The notes under the pieces were generated by a model that saw nothing but the letters and a program-made list of their open reading frames with translations, was not told the origin of the DNA and ran no database searches. From positions 14,475,676 to 14,539,675 of the forward strand of contig CM049311.1 in the NCBI GenBank assembly GCA_026874595.1: a stretch of 64,000 nt of DNA, written 5' to 3'. Within the stretch, counting starts at the first letter, position 1. The number at the start of each line of letters is the position of its first letter. Made by a program: the position numbers and the translations under genes. Below, in pieces: positions 23,937 through 38,769 of this stretch. Origin of the DNA: Sipunculus nudus (Eukaryota > Annelida > Sipuncula > Golfingiida > Sipunculidae).

Positions 23937-26900
23937 AATATGCAAAAGGGCGGACACAGCAGTGATCATAGACTTTTATATGATATGTCATGTTCAAATT
24001 CTTTCTTTATGAATTTATTTTAATAAATTATAACGAAGAGGTAAAGATTTCCAATGTCTTTTTAAAAATCCGAAAGGAAATAAAAGAAAATGAAGATTAC
24101 AAGTTACAGATGTATAGGAATAGTGGTTATAGATGTAAGTTGTACAGTTACAGTCTTTATCCAACCAGTTACTAATTTTGTACTTTCTGAAGTCAGGTGT
24201 GGTAGAAACATTTTCGTGCAAACGTATCCTAATGTGTTACACAAGAATCCTGTGAGCAGTCTTTTTATATAACCGCGTTTCTGTATAATTCTCAAGAATT
24301 AATTACCAGGATCATACCGGATATACCTATAATTATCGGCAACAGTGGCACCAGGTATATTCATGAATGGACGAAGATGAAATAAAAAAATGGAGGATCC
24401 GGCGAGAGATCCTTATCATTAAGCGCCTGTGAATGTCTGTGCTGTGTGGCAGTATTGATTTGTTGCATTAGATGAGGATGTCAACCTGTCAGATACAACT
24501 GAACAGTAAACGTCACTGTACCGTGTTCACAGCACTCTGCTATATAGCCAGGAATTATGAAGCACTCTGGGTGCTCCGGGACGGCTAATCGGTGTATCGG
24601 CACCGGAGCGTGAAAGACGTTCATTTTTTACTTTATACATTCATAATTACCATTTATACTGAATGAGCCTTAACTTTTCGCATGTAATGGTATTTATTAA
24701 AGATGTTATTTTTATTGGAAGATCGGAGTATTGCCCAATTATAGCTACAGGTATATCCTCAGCGGAATTGGCGCACAATGCGACCGAGGCACAAATTTGA
24801 TCAGGCTTCTTGCAAAACCACTTGTGAAACCCCTCTTTCCTTTAACATCCTGTCCTTCATCTTTTTTTCACTTAAAAATTACTTTGTTACGAACTGAAGA
24901 ACAATAATGATAAACTTTTTTGTGGAAATAAAAGAATTATCCGTTGATAAGTTGAAAAGAAAGAACTAATCTGTCTATATATAGAGCGTTTAATTAATCA
25001 TTATGAGATTATACATTAATTTTCACAACATTTTTAGCATGTACCTCAAGGTCAAGAACAGAAGTCAGAAATTAAAGCAAAAATCAAGAAAAGCTTGTGT
25101 CTATAATCTCCTTAAATAACTCGAAAAGCTTGCACCTCGTGAATGAACCACTAGGCGGTCGTGACTGGTCGGAGAATGACTAAGTGATTAAATTTTTCAT
25201 TTACGAATTGCTTTTGTTGAAAGTTAATGGCTTTCTAGGGAACATAAGGCAATTGCTTCAGTCGCAATTGCGTATCCATTTTTTTAAATACGTCAGTTTG
25301 AAAGAATTTTCATATAAATAAGCGACACCTTCATGGTGCAGATTATACAGACACCAGCTTCTGTATTAACTTGCGTTTATATACTTTGTAAAAGTATATA
25401 GATAAGTGAGAAAACTATTGAGATAACTCAAATCAAGTAAGAGAAACCCAATGCTGGATGGAAATGATTAATCCTTCAACATCCTTCAAGCGTATACGAA
25501 CGTGTCTGTCTTTGGTGTCCTTGTGTATTTGTTTTTACATTCATCCAAACTCCTGGCATACAAGAAAAATTCGTGCGTGATTCCCCAAGGAGAAAGTAAT
25601 AAATCCTCGTACACGGGGTCGTCAGCGGCTATATACACTCTATACACATGTGGCATTAAAAATGGACAGAGCGTATAACCATAATAAAAATCCTCACCAA
25701 GAGCAGGAGTCTGAATCTCTTTCCTGATTTGGAGACTTTTGACATATTTTCATAAGAATATTGGCCATTTGTTACGAGCCGTTTGATACATTTAACTAAT
25801 CTGACCACCCTAAGCTTTGCTATATATTTGACTGGCATGTTACAAATGGAGACGGACTGGAATATTGTCCGCGATACAGTCGACCAAACTTTTGTGTATG
25901 CAAGTCAATAATTAGCAAGTCAACTAGCTTTACACATGTGGTGTAAACTTTTTAAATACCAACATGTAGACCATAATCATATTCTCATTATGCAGAATAT
26001 GCACATGTAAGGGGTCTCGGACCAGTTGTGTATAAAATATTGAGGAAAAACCTGGGAGAATCCTTCGCATGTTTATGAGATGGTTCTTTGACTTTCACGT
26101 ATTGGAGGATTTTTTTTAATATGCATAGGTATAACCTTGAACTCCTTGAAGGTTATACCTAGCATCAGGAATATGTCAGTCTTTAATTCCATCATTGCTG
26201 CTATTTGGTTCGGACAAATTATCATATTCAGACAACAGTAATTTTTTCATCTTTGTACATGAATATATATTGTTTCCACTAAGAGATTCCAAGTTTAGAT
26301 TCCAAATTTTTTTTTTAATCGTGACTACGACCTACAAAGCTTTGTTCCTTCACATCATCATTTGAATGTAAATTGTGTTGTTTGCTGTATTGTACACTGT
26401 TGATGCGAGAGGCATTTATATGGCAGTTTGCAAATCGCATGTTTACAATAAAATATGTTTAAACTAATACGCATAGGTCAAACACGTGTCAAGTAACCAT
26501 GGTTACAGTAATTCTTCATGATTGTGTCACTTGCCGCAGATGAAACATTTCTTCTCACGAATTCTTTTATAGTTAAACAAGAACGCATGGGATCTCAACT
26601 TTGCCAACCTGCCCATGCATTTATTTTAGTCAGTGATGCAACTAGATAGTTCTCAGTTACTTTTACCTGCGTTATTGCTCCATTAATCAAAACATTCAGT
26701 ACAACGCAATACTTCCGCATTGCATGAATTCTAGGCCCCTTTGTTGTATTAGATGGAGAATTGTATACTAGTAATTAGATCACTTGTATAAAATACGGCC
26801 TTTTGTCCCAGACTGTGTTTACTATCCACTGTGCGCATATATATTCCAGCTAACTGCTATTTGCGTACGACTGTGAATTTATTACACGATGATGACGGTG

Positions 26901-28440
26901 AACAGAACAATACAGAGAAATTATTCTTAATAAGGTTTACTAACCAGATTTAACAATTTCTCTCTTTCAAAGTCCCACTTGGTTTCTAGAATTTTTTCAC
27001 ATTTTTAGTTATTTAATCACTTAATATATGAGTCATCACACATTCGTTCCGACTTTTAAACTAATTCAGCTTGACACAGCCTATTCAAGCGTTTTCGACC
27101 TGGTATATACTGGTATGTGACATTTTCTGCCGGGATAATTCCACAGAATGTATAGTTGTCGACAAGAGTAAATACTATTTTTAACTTTTAAGATTATCTC
27201 AGAAGCTAGGTTTTGGCAAGTTTGGGGACGCACTTAAACGCGCTTTAAAATGAAAGCAATGAGCGTAAGCTGGATTGACAGTAGCTATACAAATTGTACC
27301 CCTTGACACCATCATTTAGTGTCTTCATGCTACACAAGAAATATGTGCCCAAACGAATTTGACTTCTGTTCATCCGTGAGGTAGACTGTCACCGTACCAA
27401 TCTGTACCGCTAAACAGCAGTGATAGTGTAAGCTTTCTCACTGCTGACGTATTTATGTAGCGCTTATTAGGATCGGTGATCGGCTCTAATAATAATGGAC
27501 GAATCGGGAATATTTGGGTTCCTTGTTGAAGCAGACATGCATCATCAATCTCCGGTCAATTTGACCGGTAAATGCACCATTTATAATGACGGGAAAAGAC
27601 ATCTGGCGGCAAACATGAAATCTACTTTGACATCCGGTCTCTGAATAAGACCGGCGTATAATTCAGGCTTTCGTTTACTTTTCTGAGATATTGTTTCGCC
27701 CCGGCGACAAAATAAGGCAGGCGACTAATTAAAGCCCGGCGTCTGATCAAGGAAATACGGTTTTTATGGAAGGAGGATGAAGGTAGCCATACGTTGCTGT
27801 TAAAACTCCTGGATATCAGGTTTTATATTCATGGAGCAAGAAAAATCCAAAATTCTCAACCTGTACTGATTGGATTTAATAGAACCTCCGAGATTTGGAC
27901 GAGATTTCACATTTTCCTTGGGGTGCGCTGGCCAGGGTCACACTGCATACCTACAAGGCCACATCCCACGCGGGTTCCTCGGCCGAACTCATATTCTTAC
28001 CTCTATTGTATCAGAGAAAGTCTCGGCCGCATTCCCGGGAGATTTAAAAAAAGAGACGTGTCATTGATATTATTATGTTGAAGGAATAAAATCTGGACTT
28101 CAAAGTCGCATGTTATCTTGCCGTTTTCTGCTAGCCTCACATAGTGCTATTTCGTAAGATGTTCTGCGATTTTCTTCGTAGGGTTTGGGCCATTTAAAAA
28201 ACAATAAGCAGATCATGGTAGATCGTACGACGGAGGGAATCGTAACCAGACAAAAGTATAACAAAAGAAAATGCAGAAACTCAAGGACCCCTCACACATG
28301 AACGTTGTGCAAGGGATTGGGCGCGATTAGCTTTCGTGTTTCAGATGTGTCCGCGATCGTTTATTTTTTCTTGCAACTTCACACGATTCCTCGTTAGATC
28401 TGTGGTTCTTTAAGCTTTTGGCCAGGGTTTATTTAAAGGA
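23933..28440. other. Intron 1, first part
   Basis: No exon, RNA gene or transposon recognised. The frame at 27794-28081 (+) has no domain. A perfect 12-bp hairpin is listed separately at 26128-26161. Confidence 0.5.
26128..26161. repeat. Short perfect hairpin
   Basis: AGGTATAACCTT, a 10-base loop, then AAGGTTATACCT. This is an isolated perfect stem of 12 bp within intron 1. Confidence 0.85.
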
Positions 28441-28444
28441 TATT

Positions 28445-28835
28445 TGTAATCAAGCGTCCCCTGTCAGAATAAAATAAATCCAGTGGATGTGTAAGGCCCA
28501 ATTATAAAGCAGGAAGATGAAGGGACCGGGATTATCAGAGGAAATACCTCTAAATATTAAGATTGAACCATTACCGGTTGACCTCGTGTTTATTTATAAG
28601 GCTTAATTTTAAATAATATGAATATTATGAATGAATATATGTAAAATATCAGAAAAAAATAACTTTGCACATTTATACCAGAGCCAATTTTATGGTGTGT
28701 AGCATTGATTTAATTGATTCCTGAAATTCATTAATTTACAATGGACATAAAAGTTAAAACTGCACAAATCAAGTATTACAAATGCACACTTTCCAGTTAC
28801 CAGTGTACAATTAGGGATCAACAGCTTGTAGCAGT
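28445..28835. repeat. Old segmental duplication, copy 1
   Basis: Ordered blocks shared with 29683-30290: ATCAAGCGTCCCC, ATGAATATTATGAATGA, TACCAGAGC, TTTTAT.GTGTA, GGACATAAAAGT and AACTGCACAAATC. The spacing differs, partly because copy 2 contains a TA expansion. Confidence 0.75.
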
Positions 28836-29682
28836 AAATCGCGGATATTGTAGCACATCATAGCGCAGAAAATAATAGGAAAAAATCACAGATTATGAAG
28901 CCGATTGTGACGACTAAACAGTCATCTCACACCTGTTGGAATTATAAAAATGCTGCTACAATTTATGAACGATCCATTTACGGAAAATTTAATGACTTTA
29001 ATTTAATAATATTTAAGAACACACTTTGAAATTTGGTTTATGCCTCGGGTCTGCTGCATTTTACCTAACTTAAGAACCGTAATATCACCTAACCAAGACA
29101 GGATAAAGACGCCGTTATGGTTAAATGGCTACCTCACTCTAACTGCAAAACATCAGGGCACGTTAATTCAAAATACCCCATATGTGCTGATGTTGAATAC
29201 TATCTTATTTTTGGCAATGTTGAATAAATAATATCGGGGTCACAATGGTCAATAAAAAAGTGTTCATATACGTGAGTCACTCTGTGTCACATGCAGTAAT
29301 TATTTTAAAAAAATGTTTATCGGTGCCAAGGTCATGTGTTTATTTGTGCTAAAAGCCCGGTGCTTCCATATATATGTACGTTTCTTGTAAGAATTTAAGC
29401 CTAACTGGTTAAATTTACATTCTTTTATGTGGACGTCAAATGAATGGAGCAGTTCTGGAGGAATGTTATCGGTATTCTAAACTTGATTGCCATAATGCCG
29501 TCATTTCTATATAAACATCAGGATGAGTAAAAAGCTGCGATGATTTAATGTGCTTGTTGGGATGGATGCTATGGCGTTGTTTGTCTGAAGTTTTTCTGGC
29601 AGGCTGTCACCTGCTCAGGTCAAGTTAAGATTGTATTTTTACGCAATGTGAACTATGGTTACATCTTTTTATATCTACTTCT

Positions 29683-30022
29683 ATCAAGCGTCCCCATTAG
29701 CATAAAATGCGGCCTATCGACCCGCCTATATAGAAGTTGAAGGCCAATACACCAAGGGCATATAAGAGAAAGAGGACTTTTACTTTTGTATATATAGCTT
29801 ATTTACATGATATGAATATTATGAATGAAAATTTGACAAGTTATATATATATATATAAGTGTGATATATGAGCACAGGTTAAGTGCTCTACCGTGCAGGG
29901 GAGCATTTATAATAAACTAACGAACTAAACACCTTTGATAATTACAGTGTGCACCTGACGAGTGAGCACAGCTTGCGAAACAGTTCTGTCGTACAATATT
30001 ATGAAATTTCTATAAATGGTAA

Positions 30023-30087
<65 letters not shown>

Positions 30088-30290
30088 TTACAGCAATATA
30101 ACAGAATGTTTGCAAACTCATACCAGAGCTAGTTTTATAGTGTATAATCTTGATGGGAATGATCAGGGAAATTCAATTATTATTCACTTATGGGCATAAA
30201 AGTGGCCTTTCATTCTGTGACGAAGCAAACATTTTAGAACTGCACAAATCCATAACTGCAACTGCATATTTACATTAACAACACATGCAT
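29683..30290. repeat. Old segmental duplication, copy 2, with TA microsatellite
   Basis: Second copy of 28445-28835 in the same orientation, about 1.2 kb downstream. It contains about 28 TA dinucleotides at 30027-30086. Confidence 0.75.
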
Positions 30291-30299
30291 TAATTCGGG

Positions 30300-32990
30300 T
30301 CAACTGCACTTTAAAATGTACCCTGATTTACTACCTCCGCACACGAGAGTATCGGTATTAGCGATATCCCGTAAAGATAAAAAGGAATACCGTAAATATA
30401 TTTACTTTGAATGGAGAAGCTGGATCTGGATGTATCCCTCACATTCATATTAAAAGAATGCATGCTTGCCTGAGCTGCAGCCCACCATGTGTTATAGTAA
30501 TAATAATTTTCCCTTGGGAGTCAGAGATGGTTAATGGAGCATTAATGGAACATTAATATGCACCGAGGTATCATCTAGCATTAGTCATAGGCGATCTTTG
30601 GTGACATACCTGGTCGTCAAGAAACACTTTTCTGTCGCTTGTTGTAATAAATGTGTTGTTACGGTACTGTCTGCTAACTCATAATTACCAGGTTATTAGC
30701 CTACATTTACGACCCATAATCGACCTATAATCGAAACACACTGTCCCAGCGTATATAGGTAGACTTGCGTCTGACAGGAAGTATTGACGCTTGTACTAAA
30801 TACTCATAAAGTATAACAACTATCACTGTGGGTATTCCAAGGATTTTGTATCTATAGTTATTTATCAGGAAATTCCTGTCACGAAGGCGTGAGCACCGAA
30901 GCCAAACATATCAACATCGTGAACCTGTTAATAATATATCAACTGCTTTGATTTCCTTAAGACAGGTTCATAAAGAGTGACCCTTGCGCAAAGTAAAGAC
31001 AATATCTGCGTGGTTATGCAGCAGTCATTTCGCAAAATACCAATATACACAACAGAAATAGAAGCACCATGACGACCATGAGAATTATTAGTATTTTTCT
31101 TTTAAGGAATGTTCAACTTTTTTTATGCTGCAGTCTCTATGTGTAGAACTTGAATGGTAAAGATGGTTTGACCGAGAGCATCATCACGAACGTTGGAAAA
31201 TGTCAGAGGCCAAGAAGACGTTTAGAATACCCATGACCACTCTTTCATCATGAGGAGGTTATTATTCCTACTCAACATGAATCTATTTCAGTTTGGAATT
31301 GTGGAGATGACCGGGACTTCTTGTCTCAACTCTCAAACTGCAGAATCAATATTTATCACAGTTCAAGGAGATACCCATCTGTTTACATTGCACATGCTCC
31401 AAAAATGATACTTATTCCATGAAGTCCTTACCACAATATCATCCATGTTCATGTAATTTGCCTTGAGACAATTCTTATTCAACATATTTATACGGACCAC
31501 ATTACCCTCTTTACTACATCTATACCTGCGCTGCTGGTGTATTTAGAAGCACCAATGCATTATGGGAACATATTTCTTTACCCGTAATCCCGGCCAGCAA
31601 AGTTGTACTCTTGTGAATCCGATTCTGCGAAGTGTGACCCATGACGACTGGGTTGAAACAATGTCATGTTGCCTCTTTGACAACATCTACCAAATTCTGC
31701 TGTGATACACGTCAATGAATAATAATGTTTGGGTTGGTTATCATTTCTAATACATATCTATGGAACCTATATAATAATTCTTTATACTCACGCCTAAAAA
31801 AGTCATGGTCAGGTATTTTAACAATTTAATTGAACTACTGTAAATTTTTGCTTCTTGCGGGAAATAAAGGTGTTAGTAACATAAAAAGATCATGCTAATT
31901 ACGTGTCTTTATAATTCATGGCCTTGTAAGGCAGACAAGATTAGATTGTTTTAGTGTTAATTTAGCCACTCATTATTTCAATTAATTCATTGTGAAAACC
32001 AAGGTGTCAGATGTCATTTTTCATGAACATTGCACATTTTAAGCGGCAGCGAGCCCATAATAGAATACCAGAATACCAGAATGGAAATTGACCGGAGAAA
32101 TCTCTACACATGTAGCTTCATTCCAGTCTCAGTGAGACATTGAAGAAGCTCCGCATCATATAGTCTGTTTCATCACTTTATGTTCACCAGGTGTTTGCTA
32201 TGATTGTTTTAGGGGGAAATGGTAACGCAGGGTAGAAAATTAATTGGCCTTATTTTTTTGGAATATGAGAATTCAGTCTTCATTTTACAACGTATCAGTC
32301 GCGTCAAAGCGGTCAAGGTGGTTGGTCAGCCGCAAAAGCAGCCTCAGTTGACAGCTGCAAACTTACACCTTTAGACATTATCACTTTAAGCAATAATGCC
32401 TATTCATACAGAGACGCATCTGTCCTGTCAGATCACTGGAAAGAGTTCAAAAAGTTCAAAAAAGTAAACTGGACATTTGCTTTTAATTTCTTGATTATTG
32501 CCATTTATCCGTCACTTTCAAATGCAGCCTTCTAGGAAACTAGTGAAAATATATACCTTTGAGAAAATTATCTCTAAAAACCAGGTGGAAACAGGCCGGT
32601 AGAACAGGGTATAATACCATGAATCTGACTTAAACCAGAAAAAAATTAAAAAGGATTCGGAATAGCCTGTTTCAAATGGTTTTGACAGGGTATCTCAAGA
32701 AGCTATCCCCCACCAAAATTCAGCAGTTTTTCGGCACATTTGATGCAGATTTTCAGTAGATAACTGGAGCATTGTTTTCACCAGATCTATAGCAGGTTTT
32801 CAGCTTTACAGCATATACTGTATACGTGTTCCAAGACCTATGGATTATATGTTGAAAGTATGTTCCGCCACCTACTATGTGTAATCCTGTATTGCGCAGT
32901 AGATTTTGCGCAGTGATTCAGCACAAAATAAGCGGTTCCAATTATTTATATTAGTGCTTCAATGCCTATATGCATATTAGAAGCAGGTGA
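30300..32990. other. Intron 1, unannotated part
   Basis: No exon or element recognised. The 31180-31740 segment has locally balanced base composition and could be a very old coding relic, but no frame stays open on either strand and no domain is visible. Confidence 0.4.
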
Positions 32991-32997
32991 TTCAGCA

Positions 32998-33230
32998 GAA
33001 CCTGAGCAGTATGCTCTCGAGGAGCAGACATGTGTGCTCCCCTTGAGCAGTGCTGTCCTCGATCAGGCCTATGTGCTTTTCTGGAGCAGACACGTGTGCT
33101 CTCCTGAAGCAGTGCTCTAATGGAGCAAACAAGTGTGCTCACCTGGAGCAGCGCCCGCCTCGAGCCGACCTCGGTGGTCTACTGGAGCAGACCTGTGTGC
33201 TCTCCCGGAGCAGTGCTGTCCCTGAGCTAA
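32998..33230. repeat. Degenerate CTGGAGCAGACATGTGTGCT array
   Basis: About five loose units of 40-50 bp built from CTGGAGCAGACATGTGTGCT and CTCCTGGAGCAGTGCTGTCC. The composition is richer in GC than the rest of intron 1. A 104-codon frame (33050-33364) runs through it and is Cys-rich because of the repeat. Confidence 0.75.
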
Positions 33231-33369
33231 CCTGCGTTAATAGTCGCTCACATCACATCACATTTCATTATCAGTGTATTTTATTGATTGGGGCCCATGT
33301 AAACATTCTCTTTTACACTAGTTTCAGAAGGAAGGAAAAAGACACCTTTCATTGTGTACAATAGACCTT

Positions 33370-36300
33370 TATCAATGATTTACGCCTAAAATTGGTTATT
33401 CTTTTCCTTGCCCCTGGGAAGATGAGGGTACACATCATGGCATTTTTCATTCTCCCATGGGTTCCACTGCCATGCATAAGACAGAAGCCTGAAAAGAAAT
33501 AAAAGAGTCAAATTGTAGTTAAAATTATTCTTAAAACAAGTGACCATATACTAATATTAGTGTGCGACCATGTAATTTTATGATGACAACGTTTTAAAGA
33601 TGCTTTAAATACTAATTATGTTAATAGCATGTATATTGTATGATATAATCACTGTTTAAATAATTTACATGTGAAAAGAAAAATGAAAATTTAGGAGATA
33701 AAACATAAAAAGCATTACTGCATTTTTTTTTTAAATTTCAAGCCGTTGTTTTTTTTTCATCAAACAAAGGAAGCCTTGTTATTTAACTGTTAGATTGTAT
33801 GATTCAGATCAGACAATTGTGTTCAATCGTAAAATAAGACCTGGGTGTTGAATAATGTTTGGAACTGTATTCCCTGTGGCCCTTTTTCTGAATAATTTAG
33901 CTATCCACTGTTCATACGCCCCGTCCCTCCCAGTTTCAAAATGTCCTACTTCAGCATGATCGGGAGACACAGACTATCCGAGTGAGGATGTTCAGTATAA
34001 CACAGCTGATTTACAGATTTCCTGAACATGTTTTCCCGCCCATCAGAAATAGAATGGTTACAATGCAGATGAGAAAGTGGAGTACTTACACTTTGTGTGC
34101 CTTCGGTGAGAAATACTACCTCCTTCCCTGCTTTACCAGCGTTGTGGTTGAACATGACGGTCACATGCTATGTTTCTGCCGATAAAGTATCAAAACACGC
34201 TCGTTGTTGTCAACTGTCCTGTGTAGTAGCCACAGGCAGCCGCTTTTGACACAATGTTTTAACCGGGCGGGCTAGGCGATAGAAATGGACCCCTTTCGTA
34301 CTTGCATAATCACACTGGATATTTTGTCTCTATGTGGCCTATTTCACTAACAAAAATTTACCATAATCCACCCAAGAATGCCTTAAACTGTGAGACAACA
34401 TTTCGTTCTTTCACTTCTTATTTAGCAGCTGAAGGGGATATCCAATGCCAGTGTTTCTATGTCGATCAAAATGAAATTATTGCAGCTTTGATTGTCAATG
34501 AAAATCAGCCAAAACACTGATGACTCCTATGATAAATTTAAAAAGAAGCGGAAAATGGTGGTGGGGACTTGGGGGAGGGGGGGGGGGGGGATTACGTTAT
34601 AACAGTTTCCTTATAATTATCATGTTTCATTTTTTCCTAGCTACCCTTTTCCATCAGTGCTATTTAAAATTTCCTTAAAGTGTATTTTTTTAATAATTTC
34701 ATAGAAAATTATACATGAAAATGTGACCTTAATATACATTATATTAAGGAAGTTGAATTAGGTGAAATGACGTTTCAGAGCTCGCTGGAAACGTTCCTCT
34801 GACCAGACTAATTTTTACAAGAGTATACCGATTATTCTTTTAGATGATACTACTCCATGAGTGTATATGTCATCATGGCACTATCCAATCAGTGGCTCTC
34901 ATATGTGACTCCTGAGCCCAGTGACCTTGACTCAAAGGGGTAAAATTTAAGAAACGTAAAAGTGTTTTTTCTCAAATTGTTTTATAACCTAATATAGGTA
35001 TATTTTTTCTCGTAAATCGTGTCCTTGTCTTAGGGTTCCCCTGCAACATACCTTTTACAAAAAAATTTAAAGTTGAAAAGGATCAACTCATTTTTGTGTT
35101 GCAAAAGAGACTACACAATACGGTTCTCTGAAGCTGGCTCCCATTTATAATTTTTTTGTCAACAATGTTTGATAAAATCGTCGTCGGAATAGTATGAACA
35201 CTGGGAAGTCAGTTGATTAATATATATCGGCCATGATGACACGGCTAAGAATAAAGAAAATCGGGGTAATTTTGCACGCAACTTCATATCTCCCGACAAC
35301 AAAGCACTATTTATATATTCCCTTCCTTATTATATACTTTGGACGATGAAGATCGGCCTAATATGCACCTTGCATTTTGGGAAATGTTTCGACGCTGACA
35401 CTTGAAAGCATATTTGTTGTAAAAACATGAAGAATCTAAAGGAAACAAAGAGTTTTGACATAGCAGTTATTTATTCTAATCAATTCGTACCTCGAGTATT
35501 GTATCGTATGTATCTTCAAAAATCTAAACTTTTGAAAAATAGAAGCTAAGTTTCGAATCTTAATTATATGTCTCTATTTGAAAGCATATCTATCACATTT
35601 ACCTCTATAAATTGTTTTTTTTTTTCGGATGTATGTGCTTTCTGTATACGTGTGCTGTAAAACTGTATAGTAAATGGCAACGAGAACAAGCGTTACAGCT
35701 CAATACATCTTGTTTTCCCATACAGTGGCGAAGGTACCTTGGCTGGACCCGGAGGCCCATGCTAAATGAATATACCATCTGGGCCTGCGAAAGAAATTTC
35801 GTTAATTTACTTTTTTGTCCACAGGTTGTTCAGATGTAAATCCATTGCTGTACGTATTTAATGTTACTTAACAACTATACATTTTTAGTAAAATGCAAGA
35901 TGATTTGGTACTCACATCAGTGTGTACAAGGGTTTTCCCTTTGTGCTTGCACATTATTCTTTTCCTTTAATTTTTAGTAATACAGCAAAAAAAAAAGCTA
36001 TGGAAATTTCGTTTTTTCTTTTGAGTGTTGGGAAAGGGGAGGATCCCTCTTGATTATGAGTCCATTGGTCGCAGCCACCCTAGCCCATGTGTCAATTCAG
36101 CACTGTATACTTGACCAACTCTAAGTGAGGCTTTAACCTGTCGAGCCTCACCGTTCCCGTTGATCTGGTAAATTTAACATACGTACAGCTATCTGTGCAG
36201 ACAATAACCTCACCTGTACAGATATTTGTGATGGAGGGAATCTGGCCTATCCCTGCTGACATAAATTACATACTCCACTTCATTTGTGTACTTTAGCCAG

Positions 36301-38540
36301 TCAATCATTTTCACATTGTCACACAGACAGTATCACGACTGTCGCAACTTATAATTGGCAATTCACTCGTCCTATTTGGACAGATGACAGAAAGATAAAT
36401 TATTGATGCGTGTCACGAATAAACAAGGCATATATTTTATATTTTCATAGACCGTCTGTAGTCCTATTCATTTATTAGTTATGTGTCAACTGTATAATTC
36501 ACATCACCTGCAAGCCATCAACAATGTGTTCTGTAAGTCCCCAAGTTCATTGTAATCCGAACTGAACACGTGCGCCATCTATAGACAGGAAGGATCTCTT
36601 AATAACGAGGGATATGAAATATGCTCAGACGCAGGGGATGTCGTCATGATACTATATTTACCATAATGACGTCATAATGGTTACTTGGGCATTTTAATGT
36701 ATTCATTCGATAGATGTAACATTTAAAAGTCTGTGGTCTGATATAAAACAGCTGCAACACACTATGTTCGAGATGACCTAATTTTTATTTAAGCTCATGT
36801 CATGTTCATTTCCCGAATGGTATGCTTGATATCTGGTAGGTCTGATATTCCCGAAGTATATGCTAACAACAAAATTACTTATAAGTATTCTGATGGGAAA
36901 ATCGTCGGGTAACCATGTAATTCCTCATCAGAATTTCGGCATTCCTCTGGTCTCTACTTCCATCATGGCACCCTCATCTATTCGTCTATCTGTTCATTTC
37001 CCGCTTTTTTCATCTCTATGTTTGTTTGGCTGTGAAAAGTTAAAAAAAAGTATGATATATTTCTCTATAAAAGGTAATACCACGATGCAATTTCAACTTA
37101 GGACTTGGTTTTTGTTACGATTATATGACTTGCGTCATATTTTGGGTTAAGATCAATTGTAAGATTAGGTTTATTTTAAACTTAGCCTTAAGTCGATAAT
37201 AATATTATTGAAACATGTCCATCGTTAGTAATTCAGCTTGGGCCGAGGTGCCGTCTGTAGTTTAAGATCAACTTGGCTGACCATGCAGGAGTACCAGGCG
37301 GCGTATTAACCTTCCCTTTCAGTATAAGCTAGACCGCTTCCGGATTTTACTTCATGGAAATGCTATTGAAAACAAACGACCCCGATGGAATTCAGCCTAG
37401 GCGGAGGTATGCGCTTTATTGGGGGTGGGGGGATGTCTAATGATCTGCATAGTAGTGTTTATGCCTTCATCAAGGAGAGTAATTAGCTTTGAATGATGAT
37501 CTGTAACGTGGGCGGTGGTATGGCTCATTGAGTGCCGTCTGTATAGTTCCAGATGTGTTGAGTGGACTGAATTCAGTACCTATGTGTACCAGTCGCCGTA
37601 CTTTCACGTGGATTAATGCATCGTTAACTTATATTTATTTATAATGACTCATTATCCGTACATGTAGATCTAGATACATACATCTAGAGATGGTGCTGCC
37701 TGGCACAACAATTCCGCATGTCGGATGAACGAAAGTGTAATAAGATGTGGTCATGATACCGTTTTTTCCCGTTTCACCAAAAAAAAATGATTAATTTTTA
37801 TCATTTGGCACCCATTGGGTTCGGAATGATTAGGAAGAGGTCAAAATGGTATAGAAACAACAAACAAAAATTACACATATAAGATTAAACAATGTTCCAT
37901 CTATATATCAATAGTCCTGTATCGGACTAATGCCAGAGAATATACATTTGGATTGATCTTTGATTTCTGTAAAAATGCCTAGGTTGTACATAATATTATT
38001 TCCTTTGCTGGTGTCTGGATTGGATGAGATAGCCAGGAAAGTGTATGATATAATCTCAATAGTATTATTTCTAGTTTTATGAGCCAGAAGGAAAACAATT
38101 CGGTGCCAAGGTATACAAGACATCTAAGTGAAGTCTGCATCTATGTTTGAAAACATCGCATTTGATTTTGCATTTCAATGCATATACCATTTTGATTCCA
38201 AAATGAAAAAGTGGTTGTAAAGTACTGTTTTTTATTCTACTCTGAGAAAATTATAACGATTTCTATCAAGATTAAATACAGCGTTTTCACGAGTAAGTAT
38301 TTTAACATAGAATTCAATTACAAATTCATCTATAAGTGTATTTGCTTTTGCTGATTTTTAATGCATTGGCACTGGATAATTATTAATCGCATTTTTTTAT
38401 GCTTTATTTGGTACATTTGCATTCAAATGTGCCTGGTCGTATTTGAAGCCAGTCGTGGCTACCATGACGTCACAAACAATGAATGGATCAGTATATCGCT
38501 GACATTAATGCACCATGTGATATTTATGGGAAGGCTGATT
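33370..38540. other. Intron 1, unannotated part
   Basis: Contains a G-tract (34577-34590) and two loose copies of GTGCCGTCTGTA words near 37250 and 37534. No exon or transposon end recognised; the small frames look like chance. Confidence 0.45.
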
Positions 38541-38542
38541 GG

Positions 38543-38760
38543 TAAAACGCGCGGTCCTCTCCCCTGGCGACCCGGGTTAGACACCCGGTGTGGCTATGAG
38601 AGTGGGCTGTAATGACCCTTCCAAGGTCGGTAGTTTTCTCCGGGCCCCCCGGTTTCCTCCAAACTTACCAAGCGCCGAAATCCGAGCCCTGGAGAGTGCC
38701 TCGTATTAGTTATTTTAACTAAATGTACAATCCATGTAAAAAAATAAAGTTTATATTTAT
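38543..38760 (+). mobile_element. SINE copy B (best preserved)
   Basis: Best copy of the family at 15216 and 43240. Its head contains CCCGGGTTAGACACCCGG, which may be a modified tRNA-like region. Next come GGCTATGAGAGTGGGCTG, the core CCAAGGTCGGTAGTTTTCTC then CCCGGTTTCCTCC, ATTAGTTATTTTAACT, TGTACAATCCATGTAAA and the tail AATAAAGTTTATATTTAT. No clear target duplication. Confidence 0.78.
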
Positions 38761-38769
38761 GTGTGGGAT

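Noticed and set aside
31180-31740. Possible mariner-like or other transposase relic
   Set aside because: Translation on both strands gave no recognisable catalytic or helix-turn-helix blocks.
33050-33364. Cys-rich 104-codon frame
   Set aside because: Arises from a GAGCAG-rich degenerate repeat and lacks a signal peptide or splice sites.
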